A stretch of DNA of 64,000 bases from positions 798,780 through 862,779 of the forward strand of contig VYZB01000144.1 in the NCBI GenBank assembly GCA_013397455.1, given 5' to 3'. This document shows positions 35,540-48,072 of the stretch, piece by piece (position 1 is the first letter of the stretch; each line of letters opens with the position of its first letter). Under the pieces are notes generated by a model, which ran no database searches, was not told where the DNA came from, and saw nothing but the letters and a program-made list of their open reading frames with translations. The stretch is from Crotophaga sulcirostris. Taxonomy: Eukaryota > Chordata > Aves > Cuculiformes > Crotophagidae. The position numbers and the translations under genes are program-made.

Positions 35540-35965
35540 GCTACTGCAGAGCTGGTGGAGGGTCCAGAGGGGAAGCTGTGAGAGGGGAGGCTGAGGTCAC
35601 TGGGTCTGTTCAGCCTGGAGGAGACTGAGAGGGGACCTCATGGCAGCCCACAGCTCCCTCACAGCGGGAGGAGGAGGAGCAGGCGCTGATCTCTTCCCTC
35701 TGGTGACCAATGGCAGGGCCCGAGGGAAGGGCAGGGAGCTGTGCCAGGGCAGGGTCAGGCTGGACATTGGGAAGAGGTTCTTCCCCCAGCGGGTGGAGGA
35801 GCCCTGGAGCAGCTGCCCAGGGCAGCAGTCACAGCCTGGCAATGTTGGTTTGGCCAAAGCCCTCAGACACACGGTGTGAGCGCTGGGGCTGTGCTGGGCA
35901 GGGACAGGAGCTGCACTCCATGGGCCCGGGGGGTCCCCTCCCGCTCAGGTCACGCTGTGATTCCC
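35540..35965 (+). mobile_element. CR1 3' fragment, plus orientation, GC-rich subtype
   Basis: It reads gttcagcctggaggagactg, gaggggacctcatggcagcc, gtcaggctggacattgggaa and ggtggaggagccctggagca, ending gggacaggagctgcactcca and near ctgtgattc. This follows CR1 order through to the 3' end. It is diverged and starts about 470 bases upstream of the CLPTM1L start codon. Confidence 0.85.
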
Positions 35966-36110
35966 AAGGGGGTCGGGGAAGGGGCCGTGATGTCGGAATG
36001 AAGCAGGGGAGTGAAGGGGGAGAGGAGGCTGCTGCTCCCCTGTCCCACCCACCTCAGCTCCGCGAGGACAACAGCACCAACTGAGGACGTAATACATAAT
36101 AATAATTAAT

Positions 36111-36302
36111 AACAGAATCACAGAACAACCTGAGTTGGAAGGGACCCACAAGGATTATAGAGTCCAGCTCCTGTCCCTGCATACGACAACCCCAACATTC
36201 ACACCATGTGACTGAGAGCATTGTCCAAATGATTCCTGAATAGTGTCAGGCATGGTGCTGTGACTGCTTCCCTGGGGAGCTGCTCTAGTGTTCCACCACA
36301 TT
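36111..36302 (-). mobile_element. CR1 3' fragment, minus orientation
   Basis: It reads agaatcacagaacaacctga, gttggaagggacccacaagg and ttccctggggagctgctcta, the inverted CR1 3' tail. Confidence 0.85.
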
Positions 36303-36380
36303 TAATTGCAATATTATAAATATTATATATTTTTCATTACTATTATTATTATAAATCTACTGTGTCTAACACGTTGTTTA
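36303..36380. other. A/T-rich spacer between CR1 copies
   Basis: A short A/T-rich run with (ATT)n-like wording near 36336-36350 between two opposed CR1 fragments. Confidence 0.7.
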
Positions 36381-36765
36381 GCCTAGAGAAAAGGAGGCTG
36401 ATGGAAGATCTTATTACTGTCTACAAACCCCCGAAAAGAGGGTGTAGCAAGGTGGGTGTTGGTCTACCAAGTGACAAGCAATAGGATGAGAGGAAGTGTC
36501 CTCAAACACGATAGGATGAGAGGAAGTGTCCTCAAGTTGCACCAGGGGAGCTTCAGATTAGGTATCAGGAAAAATTTCTTCACCAAAAGGGTTATCAGGC
36601 ATTGGCACAGGCTTCCCAGAGAGATGGTTAAGTCACCATCCCTGGAGGTATTTAAAAGACAGGTAGATGAGGTGCTCAGGGATATGGTTTAGTAGTGGAC
36701 AGGTATGGTTGGAGTTGATCTCAAAGGTCTTTTCCAACCAAGCGACTCTATGATTCTATATCACA
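36381..36765 (+). mobile_element. CR1 3' fragment, plus orientation, with internal duplication
   Basis: It reads the CR1 3' end in order, with [20 protein letters not shown] visible in the plus frame, and finishes ttttccaaccaagcgactct then atgattctat. A 30-base segment is duplicated inside it (36479-36538). Confidence 0.92.
36479..36538 (+). repeat. 30-bp tandem duplication inside a CR1
   Basis: ataggatgagaggaagtgtc (from about 36480) recurs 30 bases later, with ctcaa following both copies. The second copy continues gttgcaccagggg, as expected for CR1. The near-perfect match suggests a recent duplication. Confidence 0.85.
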
Positions 36766-36827
36766 TTACCTATGATAGACTGAAAGGTAGTGTAATATGA
36801 TAAAAAGTAGTTAGGGAAAGGGAGCAT

Positions 36828-37450
36828 TTTTGAACACCTCCAGGGAAGGAGACTCCACCACTTCCCTAGGAAGCCTGTTCCAATGCTTCACCACTCTTTC
36901 AGTAAAGAAATTTTTTTTAATATCCAGTCTAAATCTCCCGTAGCACAACTTGAGGCCATTTGCTCTCGTCCTAGCACTTGTTCCTCAGGAAAAAAGACCA
37001 ACAGCCACCTTACTACGACCTCCTTTCAGGCAGTTGTAGACAGTGATCAGTCTCCCATCAGCCTCCTCTTCTCCAGGCTAAACAATCCCAATTTCCTCAG
37101 CCGCTCCTCATAACACTTGTGCCACAGACACTTCACCAGCTTCATTACCCTCCTCTGGACACGCTCCAGCACCTCACTGTCCATCTTGCTCTGAGGGGCC
37201 CCTGAAACTGAACACAATATTCAAGGTACAGCCTCGTGAGTGCCAAGTACTGAGGCACGATCCCATGCCTGCTGCAGCTGGCCACACCATTTTTGATACA
37301 AGCTAGGATGCTGCTGGCCATCTTGGCCACCTGGGCACACTGCTGACTCACATTCAGTCAGCTGTCAACCAGCACTCCCAGGTCCTTACCCACCAGGCAA
37401 TTTTCCAGACACACTTCCCTAAACCTGTAGCATTGCATGGGGTAAGAAGG
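36828..37450 (-). mobile_element. CR1 LINE fragment, minus orientation
   Basis: It reads gaacacctccagggaaggag, atccagtctaaatctcccgt, ctccaggctaaacaatccca and caggtccttacccaccaggc, following an inverted CR1 3' segment. The tail of the element (3' end proper) is missing at the left. Confidence 0.9.
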
Positions 37451-40400
37451 GAAGGGACCTGTGTGAGTCCATCAGCGTCAGAGGGAAGCAGCCCAGTCAC
37501 GCTCTGCTCTCACAGGGCTCAGTTACCAAGCACTACCCCACAGAGGAGCTGGGAAAGCTCTTCCACTCTGTGAATGGAGTGAAAAAGGAGCATTTCTAGT
37601 GGTCCTCACACATCCAGGAGAAAGTGGTGATGCAAGTACATACCTCAGCCACACCTCAACAGAGATCTCCAGACAGAAGGTGCGCTGAGGGAGAAAAGGT
37701 GCAAGCACGCGGTAAGAGATGACTGCCCTGATAGCTCAGTGAGGCAGTACAATAGGGAGCTTCCCTGCAACACAGAGGAGTAAGGAAACGGGCACGTGGG
37801 TGGCTGAAGGACTGGAGTAGTCTGGGACATGACTTTAAACACATTGCAGGATGCATGGAGCTTGGAAATACCACGGGAAGGTGAAGACGGACATCTTTAA
37901 GAGGAGAAAGTGGTGGATAAAGGTGGGAAGACGAGAGTTGGGGAAGGAGAAGAGGGCGTGATGTGAAGGCTGACAGCTCATGCTGCTACCTGAGCAGATC
38001 ACATCACCTGAAAAGACACCAAAACTGGAGCAGCAAGGAAGGGCTGGCTGCAGATTTGGAGCCTACCAGCTTCCTGTTGGACCAAGCAGCATAGTGGCAG
38101 GCACAGCAGGGGAGCACTCTGTTGCTGCACAGGAGCAAAGCCAGGGCTATATAATCTTTACCCTTGAAAGAAAGAAATTCTACCTGCGTTTTGTACATTT
38201 ACACATCTGTAATATTTCATTAATAATGTCAGTCACTTCCATTTTGTAATTAGTAAGCATTTGTGAAAGCATACTGCATACTGATAGCATCCTCTGGCAC
38301 CCGTCAAAACATTTTCTAGTGTAATCTACTTTCATAAGTGTAGAGCAAATAAATCATTTGCATTTCAGAGGTGAGGAAAAAGGAAAAATTAAGCAAAAAA
38401 AGCTTGAGGTTTTAAAGCTTTTCTTCAGAAGAAAGTCTGATTCATTGCTGCAAGACTAGTAGGACTTAACAGAAAGAAGAAATAACTAGATTAAATTTTG
38501 TTTTCAGCAAATACAGTATTCAGTCTTTTTTTCTTACCTAAGAATGAAACTACATGCATTTGCTGTCACCTACAGATGTCTGTTCTTTCACTCAAACCAC
38601 TGCATGACTAACCTGACTTGGGCCAAAGAACACACTCAAAATCTGCATCCACACCATAAACTTGAAATTAGAGACTAACATGAAGGAAAACAGTTTAAGC
38701 CTTCCCTTGAAATTTTCATATCATGAATGTATGTCATTTCCCCAGTGAATTTCCAGTGTTTCACTTGTATTCTTAAAAATGTTTGTGTTAATGGTTCAGA
38801 TTATATGCACTGGACCTCACGATGCCTTTTTCCACCCACTGTTAGGTATTTCTCATGTATCTGTAGGTATCTAGAGTGTTGGATCACTTCTTGTCTGTTT
38901 CCTGGATAAATATAAGCATCCAGAGCTATTTCAGTCTAATTTAAATTTTGTTCTCCACACATCTGGAACTGCTTTTCTGAATTTTTTTTGATCTCTCAAT
39001 ATTATTCTTTAGGCATAGAACATAGCACTGGATTCAATATCCCCATTATCCTTAAGAGAAACAGACACAACAATAAAAAAACCAAAACCCCCACACAGAA
39101 CCCCAATCCCACACAAAAACCCTTTAAAACCCTGCATTTCATACTCCCAGTTGCCAGGTAGATAAACACTGTTCTCCTACACACGCTGCCACAGAGAGCA
39201 TACATCAAAGCACGCCTAAACATACATGGATTCAGTCTTATTCACCATTATGGTTTGTATCCTTTGCCCTTATAGTAAACCTTGTAGTTTATTAAAAAAA
39301 AAAAAGAAATGTAAGAAAAAAATCCAGAGGAAACCAAACATTTTTTGTTTCATTTTTAATTGGGCTTCACGCTGAAAATTCAATTTGCAAGCCATTCATA
39401 AGGAAAATGTCCAGTTGGGCAGTGAGCCATGATTGTATACTGCACTTCAACACTTTGTGGTGTATCATTTAGTTCCCTTTTAGTAATTCATCATATGACT
39501 TACAGAGCATAGTTTAAGCATCTACATCATTTGGCTCAGTTCATCACGCTATTGTCCATTTTAACCTATCAGACAGCTACTAAGAAAAGAATGCTCAAAT
39601 TGAGGTATTTCCTTTAAGAATTTACTGATCACTGGTATTCAGAGGTAATGTTAAATCATATCGTTTTAAACATTGAAAAATGTACAAAACCAAGTTCATT
39701 TTTAAAAAATATTATCCTTAGTCTTCCATGCATGTTAATAAAAAATATAAAAATCAAATCTGTAGCACTGAAGCTATACTTTTCATTCTGCAAAAGTACT
39801 TCCACAATTGGAACCATAAGCTACAGTCATTTTTAGTACCCTACTTGCTTTTGCTTTTCAGTTATGAAGTATAGTCAGTTCAGTGCAAAGGTAATAGTCT
39901 ATGTACACATACCACAGGAGCCATACGAGGGAAATGTACAGCAGAAAATATGCATTCAGATTATTATTATCCAGTAGCACTATATTTTGTTTCAGATTTA
40001 CACTGCATATCCAAGGGCTATTAGAATAAAAAGCTTGCAGCCAATATGCGTCTTTAAACACACCAGGTCTGCTTGAGCAGCCTTGAAGTCAACAGAAGTT
40101 GTACCACTGATGGAACAAGCACATAATACCTTGCAAGCAAGTTCCTACAAAACAGATTCCTGCTCTGTCAACACAGGTTTTCAGCTAAAAGCATCCTCTT
40201 CATGGCAGTGCCTAACTTGGATTCAGTAGTAATAAGAGAAAATAAGAGAAAATTCCAAAATTTGATCATTTAAAAGGCTAACTTTTTTGCTTTTGCATTT
40301 AAATTCTCAAGTGTGTTCAAAAACATAGCAATATTTTTTTCCCCCAAATATATAAATGTTATCCTCAAAGCAAGTTTAACAATAATTCATGAGATCAAAA

Positions 40401-43400
40401 CCATTTTTTCTGAATTATTTCTCAGCTTGTTGATAACTTGATTTTATTCTTCCAAAAAGATGATCCAGTAACTGCTATCAAATTAGAAATGTCTTGCACA
40501 CCTGGAGAGATGCTGGGAATTACAAAAACGTTTAGAAAGTGGTCCCCTTGAACAAATGCCAAATACTTTCAGCACAATGTTGCAACATTGAAGCTGTATG
40601 GTACATAATACAAAGTTAGCAGATGCTTAGTCTTGGTCCTTCTCCAAGAAACAAAATTTATCACTTCTAAAGAAGTGTACTTCTATTTCTAACATTACTG
40701 AATTACATGGAGCTCTTAATACCCTTAGAGCAATTAGAGAAAGCAAGATAAACAAATCACCAAACACAAACAACTATAGACAAGCAGCGCCAATGATTTC
40801 ACTTTTTGTTTAAGTATATACAATTGCTAAAGAGAGATGTTTAAGTTAAGGGTTCTAATTTACATATTTTAAAATACAATTTCATTTTTAGATGTTTACT
40901 TAAAAATTGCTTTTGTAGTCTGGAAAGTACAGCACTGGCTAAACCTAAACCTCCCTTATGAAATGTAAGAAATATTTTGCTTGAACTTCATTACAAAAGA
41001 AAATATGTGACAAAAATATATACTTAGGGCATACAAGATTTTTACAAGTTTATTTCTTTAGCATTTAAAATACAAAATTGTTTTCATGCTGGATAGTAAT
41101 AGACATGTATTTGGGTTTTCCCCGTATACATTCATAGACTTAGAAATAACTTATGGTCAGATGAATTTCATTTCCAGTACCATGGTAGGATGAAAAGTGT
41201 CTGAGCTTCAGCTTTCTTCAGTATCCATGAGGAGACTGTTTGCTGCCACATTTATAGATGCTGCATTCAGAACTTGGAAGTAAACAGACACACACTGAAA
41301 GTGACATAGCAAGTCAGAAGTCAATCCAATTTAAGGTTTCATTGCACTATATTTCTAAATTTAATTTCTTGTTGTTCATAAGAACAAGCGTAATCCTATA
41401 ACCTCTTTCACACCTGCTGTCACCTGGACACACTTGCAATGGTTAAAGTGTAGGAAAAGAAAAAGCAATCCTTTGTCTAACAGTAGGGACAAGCTAAAGC
41501 AGTACAGAGGCCCTTAATTTTGGGTGGCATTACCAAAACATGACTTTTAATGTTCACCTGCCACTACAGCTCAGGGAGAGAAGTCTGTAAATGTCATTTA
41601 AGCTTAAGAGGCAGCAAGGTCTCCTTCAGGCTGCAACACACCTATAAAGAACAGACAGCACAAGCAAGACCTTGGGATACAGGAAACTGAATTCAGCAGC
41701 CCGAGAAGCAGGAAAAAAATCCTTCTTCGCTGTGGGAAAAGGCAAGCTGCACAGTGAAGCTTTGCTGCCCTGCTAGTCTGGATGGGTTTTTCTACTTGCT
41801 GGTTCAGGATGAGAAGTTCAGCCTGATTTTTCTCCAGCTGATTCTTTGGTTTAGAAGTGGCACTCTCAGATAACACCCCATTCATAACATCAAAACAGAA
41901 TATTACAAAAGTCTTTATGACTCTTCTCTTGTTTCTAACAGTTTTGGTCAAAGTGAAAAAAAAAAAGAAACTTAACACTATATCGACAGCACCTTTTTAG
42001 AGATCCCCAAGCTAACTTCAAATGAGCTCTGATGTTCACACGGCCCTGTGCAATTTAGCTCAGAATAAAGAAAAGCAAATAAGTTAATTAACAAGAATAA
42101 CTTACTCAGGTGTGATCTGTGATAAAGTGATTCTACTGTTTCCATTCCCAGAGACTGATCATTTGAAAACTGCAATAACATCTTTAGCAATTACAGATGG
42201 CCTCCCAAAGTTAGCCTGCATAGGAGTACTCTGTTCTGCCACTTTGATAAAGAAAATGGAATAAGCAGTTGCTGCCAATTAGTAAAATGATTTTGCCTGA
42301 CAAACTTGCAAGACAATCCAGGCCGAGTGTCAAATCTCTGCAAGAGAGGTCTCAGCATATTTCACAGAAACATACACCCTCCATTTCAGAGGCCTCTTAA
42401 ATCCTCTGCTCTCTTGGTATCACCCACTTCAGTTTAATCCCATTACACATGATACAGCACATCATACCATCTAGGGAAAGAGCAGCTGTTTTCTAGAAAA
42501 CAAATCACTCCTCCACTTGTAAAACTCAAAGTACTTCTTGCCTTGAAATAAACCTGAAAGGTTTCCTAGAGAAAGAAACTGTCTTAACTTGATCACAATG
42601 AGATGCAGGAACTACCCACAGATGCAAGTCCAGGCATATCTAATGTATGCTCACTTTGCTGCTGCATTCTCTCAGTAATTTTACTTCAATATTATATAAT
42701 TTATGCACATTTATATCACAATGTGTTGGTGACTAACATGCATACCCAGTTCACTGCCTTAGCTATAGCACAGAACAAGTGTTTGCTCCTCTGAGTTGGT
42801 GCTGGAGGATTTTACCTTTAAGGAGGTCATAAGCAGTTCCCATCACAGACTGAATATTTTTTTCCAGTCTTCAAAGGAAAAAAGGCAGGGAGAGCAAACA
42901 AAACCTCACTGGCTGTGCTGTGAGTGACCTAGACATTACTTGGATACGCATTGCTGCAACATCTTCATGATATCAGTTCTCCGACTGAAGAACAGCTGGC
43001 TTAATTTCTGCCTAGCTGTGACTGCAAAATCACCTGAATGACAACCTCAGTCCTTCCACTCATCTATGAAAGCAGATCTTGATGGACTGCTTAATGAATA
43101 ATTAATTTAATTAATAACTAATTATCGATACAATCAATTAAAAATTCTTACTTTCCTGTTCAAACTGTTGGACCTACCCTTTCTTCTTTATTTTGTATAG
43201 GATCTAGTGATATTAATTAGGTAATCTAAGTATTCCAAATTAGCTAAAGTTCAGATACCTAAGAAGTAACAAACCATCTGAAGTGCTTGGTTCACAAGGA
43301 ACTTACGTGCTTCAATATGAGTTCAGGAGTTGAACTTACTTTGGCCAAGAATTTTATATTAGCAAAACTTATTTATCATTTCTAATGCTAGAACACTCAT

Positions 43401-46400
43401 GAAAGTGCTGCTAAAACCCCAGATGCTTCACATTAAATGGAATGCAATATTTCAGAAGGTCCTATGACACACACACTGTTCTATAGGAAAATCAATGTAA
43501 CTTGGTCCAAAGTTTTAATTGCATTTTTTTTTCCTCTCCATCCTAGTTCAGTCCCATAATAGACGCAAAGCTGTGCTTCCAGTGTTTTACTGAGATCATA
43601 GGACCTACAGCACCTGCTACTCAAGTTCTGCAACTGGTATTCTTTAAATCTTTTTTTTTTTTTTTAAAACGAGAATACTATTTTTGAAGCAGCAGACAGC
43701 AGGAAGTCACTAAAACAATTAACATGAAAAGCTGTACTTACCACATGTTAATATAAAAGTAGGAAGAATATGATAATGGCAGTTCCTAGGATAGCTTTGT
43801 AATGGAACTCATAAAATAAACACATATCTGCTTTTGAAAATTTATGCAGATGTTAAAGTGCAACAATCCCTTTTCCAGAAAAATGTTTACTATGCTTTTA
43901 TGAACAAAAAAATATTCCAACCAGCCCAATACATAAACTAGCTAACAAACCCATTCAGTACGCATGAAAATATTAATAAACAGTTGTGTACAAAACCTAT
44001 TTACTTCCAGCAGCTTTACCATTAAAGAGGTTGCATCACTTCCTTACTGCACACGTCTGCTTTTCAACCTTTGTGACCTAAGGATTTATATCTTCAAAGT
44101 GGGATTAGCAAACACACTCACAAGCCTGGTTGCTTTTTATCACAGTAAGATTATTCTAGCTACAATAAATGCATTGAAACATACAGTGTAATTCATTGGT
44201 ATAAAATTAAGTGTCCAACCTAATTTCTCCATAAGGCTTACAAATTGCCTGTAAAGCCTTTTAAGTGTATCTGCTTACAGCACTGGACTCCTGAGAAATC
44301 TATAACAGCACTTGCTTTTCTGTGGTAGAAACAGCAGTTTAAACCTGCTTTGCACCTCCTAAACATTTGCTGGTTTTAGTGGGGTTTTCTTATGTTTAAA
44401 GAAATATAAATGAAGAACCCCCCCCCCCCCCCACCCCCTTTTTAGATATCTTTTGAATTCATGATTTGCTGTGTTAAGGACATTCAAAATACCAAGTATA
44501 CTTGTTCAACCCTGTCAGAATAGCAAAGCTTTGACTGGGTCTCATACAATATATAAAAATTCAGTGTGATGCAATAGCTCTGGCTCTCTGGCAAGGGATG
44601 GCAGTGTTACATAAAATAGTAAAAATGCTCATCAGAAATGCCAAATGCCTTCACAGCTCTGCATTTTTTATGTAAGGATCATATATTTAGATTGTTGTAA
44701 AGAGCTGAATTACTTTCTTCATACACCCCCTGTAAATTTAGGGGCTATTGATCTCACCAGTTAAAATAAAACAATGTTTTTGTTAATTCTGCAATATTTT
44801 GAGTCATTTACATGTCACCGTTTCCCAAAGGGGAAAGGAAGCTTTCAATTCTACCTTGACACTGCAGCAAGCCACTGGAACTTGACTGTCACAACCCAGT
44901 TGTTCCATGGTCAAGCGCCTTTTTCCTTATGTGGAACTACTAAAATATTTCAGCAGTCAGAGTTTGATAGATGAGTTGCAATGAACATTGCTGTAGTAAT
45001 GCAACATGTTACAGATCTCAGCCCTCAATATAAAACCTGAGTTTACCACTTTACGGCATTGTGGTTTTTCTATCACTATGAGGCAGTCCTATGCGGCAGT
45101 CCAATATTATAGTCCTATATTCTACAGATACTAAAATCACAGGAACTGTATTAATCTCAGCCTTTGTGACATTATGTGAGATCTAACAATGTTTCCATGC
45201 AGGCTGATCAGGACTTCACCCTGCCATTTATCCCATTACATTGCTACCTTGTTCAGCAATCTCACAAAAGAGGCAGCACTGCAATTCATTACAGAATCTA
45301 AGTGTTGCTTTGTACGTCTTCTTTTTCTGCTGGGATTTTTTTTTTTAATGGTTGTTTCCACCAAGAGTACTTTCTCACCAAACAAACAATGCAGTGGTCA
45401 CTGGCCTTCAGCAGCAGCAGCTCTGCTCCGAACTCACTGACACACAAGGCTTTCAGTGCCTCTTCACGATGTAGCGCAGCATTTGTTCAAGGGCCCGTTC
45501 ACTGCAGGCTACAGCACCCTTCAACCAAAACACTCCGCAAGACTTATTTGCACACAAGTGCAGTTATTACATTCAACACAATTAGAAAACGTCTCCCTCA
45601 TCTAAACAAATATGAAACCAAATAAATCCCTTGATTTTCAGATGACGGATTCCCAAGGTACACACACCATACATACAAATTAGGCACACTCATATTTAGC
45701 CAACTTCAATGAGTTTTCTTTGCTCTTTCACAGATGCAGATATAGTATCTCTTCTTTGGGAGCTTCTGTCACCCCGAAGTTGTCCATGTGATATCAAGCT
45801 TACCTTTTTCTTCTTCTTAGATGTGTTTTAGGGAACCCTAGCTCATCCCCTGCACTATGAAATTCTCAAATTACCAAGCTCACATACAAAGCAAAAGATG
45901 AGTATCTCAGACAGACAGCTTGAGCTACGTGCCATAAAACATCTTGTTCAGGAGATGTGATATGCCCAGACTACAATTCATGTGCCTTCCCTTACTTACC
46001 AACTAAAATACATACTGTCTAATCACAGAAAGTAGACCCGAGGATGTATCCCTATGACCCTGGGGCATGATCAAAATAATCAATTACTTTTCCAAACCAT
46101 TCCTCCTATTTTCCATGATCAGTTTTAACTCAAACGTTGTCTGCCAGTCTGCTGCAGCCCCATCAGATTGGAATGCATTACCCAGAAAAACATAAAAATT
46201 AATTACCACCTTCAAAGGAGGACCTATCTCCACATGGTGCACAGAAAGCATAATTTCTTACTTCCCACCCCCCCCATAATCTGTTAAAGCCAGTTTCAGC
46301 TTGGAGACTTGTCACATACAGATATGGATTTCTAAGAATACATTGGAATACCCTATTGACCGTTACAATACCACTTGCTATTTTGTAAAAAAGGGAGACA

Positions 46401-47887
46401 GAAAAATAAAAATTCCTAAAAAAAAAACCTAAAATTCCTCCCTTTCAAATCCAGTTTTAATTACTTTCATGTGTGTAAAGCTCAAATTTCAACAGCAGTT
46501 TTCCAATCACAAAACCATCATAATCTAGCACGCCCCTACAAAATTAGTCACAGAAATGACTTGAAAGTATTTGTTTGTTTGGAAATACAGTTGCCAGAGT
46601 TATTTTGTGACAGAGTCCTCCTTCATACTCCTTGAGACTTTTGTCACACCTCCTAAACAGTGAAGCTCTGCGATTTTACATTAACACAAAATTTTCTCCA
46701 AGACCTCCACTGCTAATTAAGGCATCTGGCTTTACGAAAGGAAAGATAAGAAACGTTACTAATACAAGTGTTTTAGGTTGTTTTGTTTGGTGGTTTGGTT
46801 TTGGTTTTTTTTTTGTTTTTTTTTTTTACACAGTTCTAAACTATTTTAAGGTTCATATACTTTATATGCTGTCTATGTAATGTTGCTATAGAGACTTAAC
46901 TAGCATTTCTCCAGGATATTCTGTCACTATTGCTGGCTTGGCCTCTGAATTAACTGCAACCTTTTCAAACTTGTGCTGATGCCATGGAGTTTTCATAGTG
47001 TGTTCCATGCTAAGTTATCTGTATATACAGGCTTGCTACAAAAGAAACTTGTGATTCCTGATAAATCTAGATTAAATACAACTGTGTAAACGTCTCCCAT
47101 TTAAATGCTGGGTGGACATGATTTGAATTCATCATAAGAAAAAAGTACAAACAGTTTTGTCATGTATTTGCAAACAGTATGTGGTATGTCAGTTTGGAAG
47201 TAATTCACATTTAATTGCATCCGGAAGAGTACAGTAGAAAAGTGTTGGGGTAAAGAATAAGGAGCATTTCCTTTTCATTCTACCATGGAATAGACTGAAA
47301 GAGAAACAATTTTGTCCTTCAACAACAAAAGCAAAAAGTAATCCTTAGCAAGTTTTTGCACTGTTGTTTCCAAACTGTTCACCGAAACCAAAACAAAGGG
47401 CCAAAATGTGCTTGCCTTGCTCAAGAGAACAATCCCACTGAAATCAACAAGACTGACTGCAAATATGGACAGCAAAGTTTGGCCCCAAATAAACATCCCC
47501 ATAACTAGGGAAAACACTAATCACCAAAGTGCACTTAACACCATAGTAGCTACAGTTTATACATGCACAGTTTGTGCGACACTTTGTACATGAAAATAGC
47601 CAATGGAATATAAATAAGTGTGCTGCTTCCTTTTAAATATGAATATTAATAATGAAGCACATTCACATTTTTGCCTTTCAAAGACCCTTTTGAAACAAAT
47701 TAAACCACCTTCCCCAAAGTAACCTGGAACATGTTGTGAAATACAGCACATATGATTCAAAAAATGGTATTAAGGTAGAAGAACTTTCACACACAAAACT
47801 GGTATTTGCTGTGTATTTGGAGTGATTGATGAAAATCCCAAGAAAAGACAATCCTCTCACCAGGAGAGGAAGGTAACAGTTGTAGTG
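37451..47887. other. CLPTM1L-LPCAT1 intergenic DNA, probably including the LPCAT1 3' UTR
   Basis: No exon of a transporter or any other gene is recognisable on either strand. The longest clean frame, 41604-41978 minus (124 codons), is low-complexity and unlike any family I know. There is a C15 run at 44418-44432, a T15 run at 43651-43665, T-rich DNA at about 46796-46828, and a perfect aataagagaa repeat at 40231-40250. The LPCAT1 3' UTR must start at 47887 and run leftward; an ATTAAA at 47215-47210 is one possible signal, but the end cannot be fixed. Confidence 0.6.
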
Positions 47888-48072
47888 TTAATCCAGTTTC
47901 TTCTGCAGGGGTTTGTTTTTATCTTCAGCGTTTTCAGGGCTGAAGTCAGTACAGATTCCATTAGGAGCAGAAAGAAATGAAGTCTCCAAGCCACTCCCAG
48001 CTCCCATCTGATCTGCATAAAGATAGTCTTCTGCAAAGTGTGGGTGCAACTCAGCAAATCTGTAGAAATCAT
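47888..48072 (-). CDS. LPCAT1: LPCAT1 last coding exon and stop
   Basis: It reads DFYRFAELHPHFAEDYLYAD, then a variable stretch, then NGICTDFSPENAEDKNKPLQ and KKLD before TAA at 47890-47888. Human ends NGFCADFSPENS...KKLD. The acceptor follows a strong T-rich tract ending TTTTCAG. Confidence 0.97.

Larger units (their letters stand above)
34770..35540 (-). promoter_or_regulatory. GC-rich CpG-island-like promoter region of CLPTM1L
   Basis: Base composition changes sharply to GC-rich with many CG dinucleotides around exon 1 and right of the gap (for example gcggcgcccatggccgcccg near 35314). This is typical of a vertebrate housekeeping promoter. The 5' UTR and probably the transcription start lie in or just right of the N gap. 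I see no TATA box. Confidence 0.75.

Noticed and set aside
35597..36151. Several GC-rich open frames right of the CLPTM1L promoter
   Set aside because: They lie in and around CR1 fragments and have no protein family signature. A divergent gene sharing the promoter cannot be supported.
41604..41978. 124-codon minus frame in the CLPTM1L-LPCAT1 interval, considered as an SLC6A3 relic or new gene
   Set aside because: It starts with a phenylalanine run from a poly(A) stretch, lacks transporter motifs and membrane periodicity, and probably lies in intergenic or distal UTR sequence.
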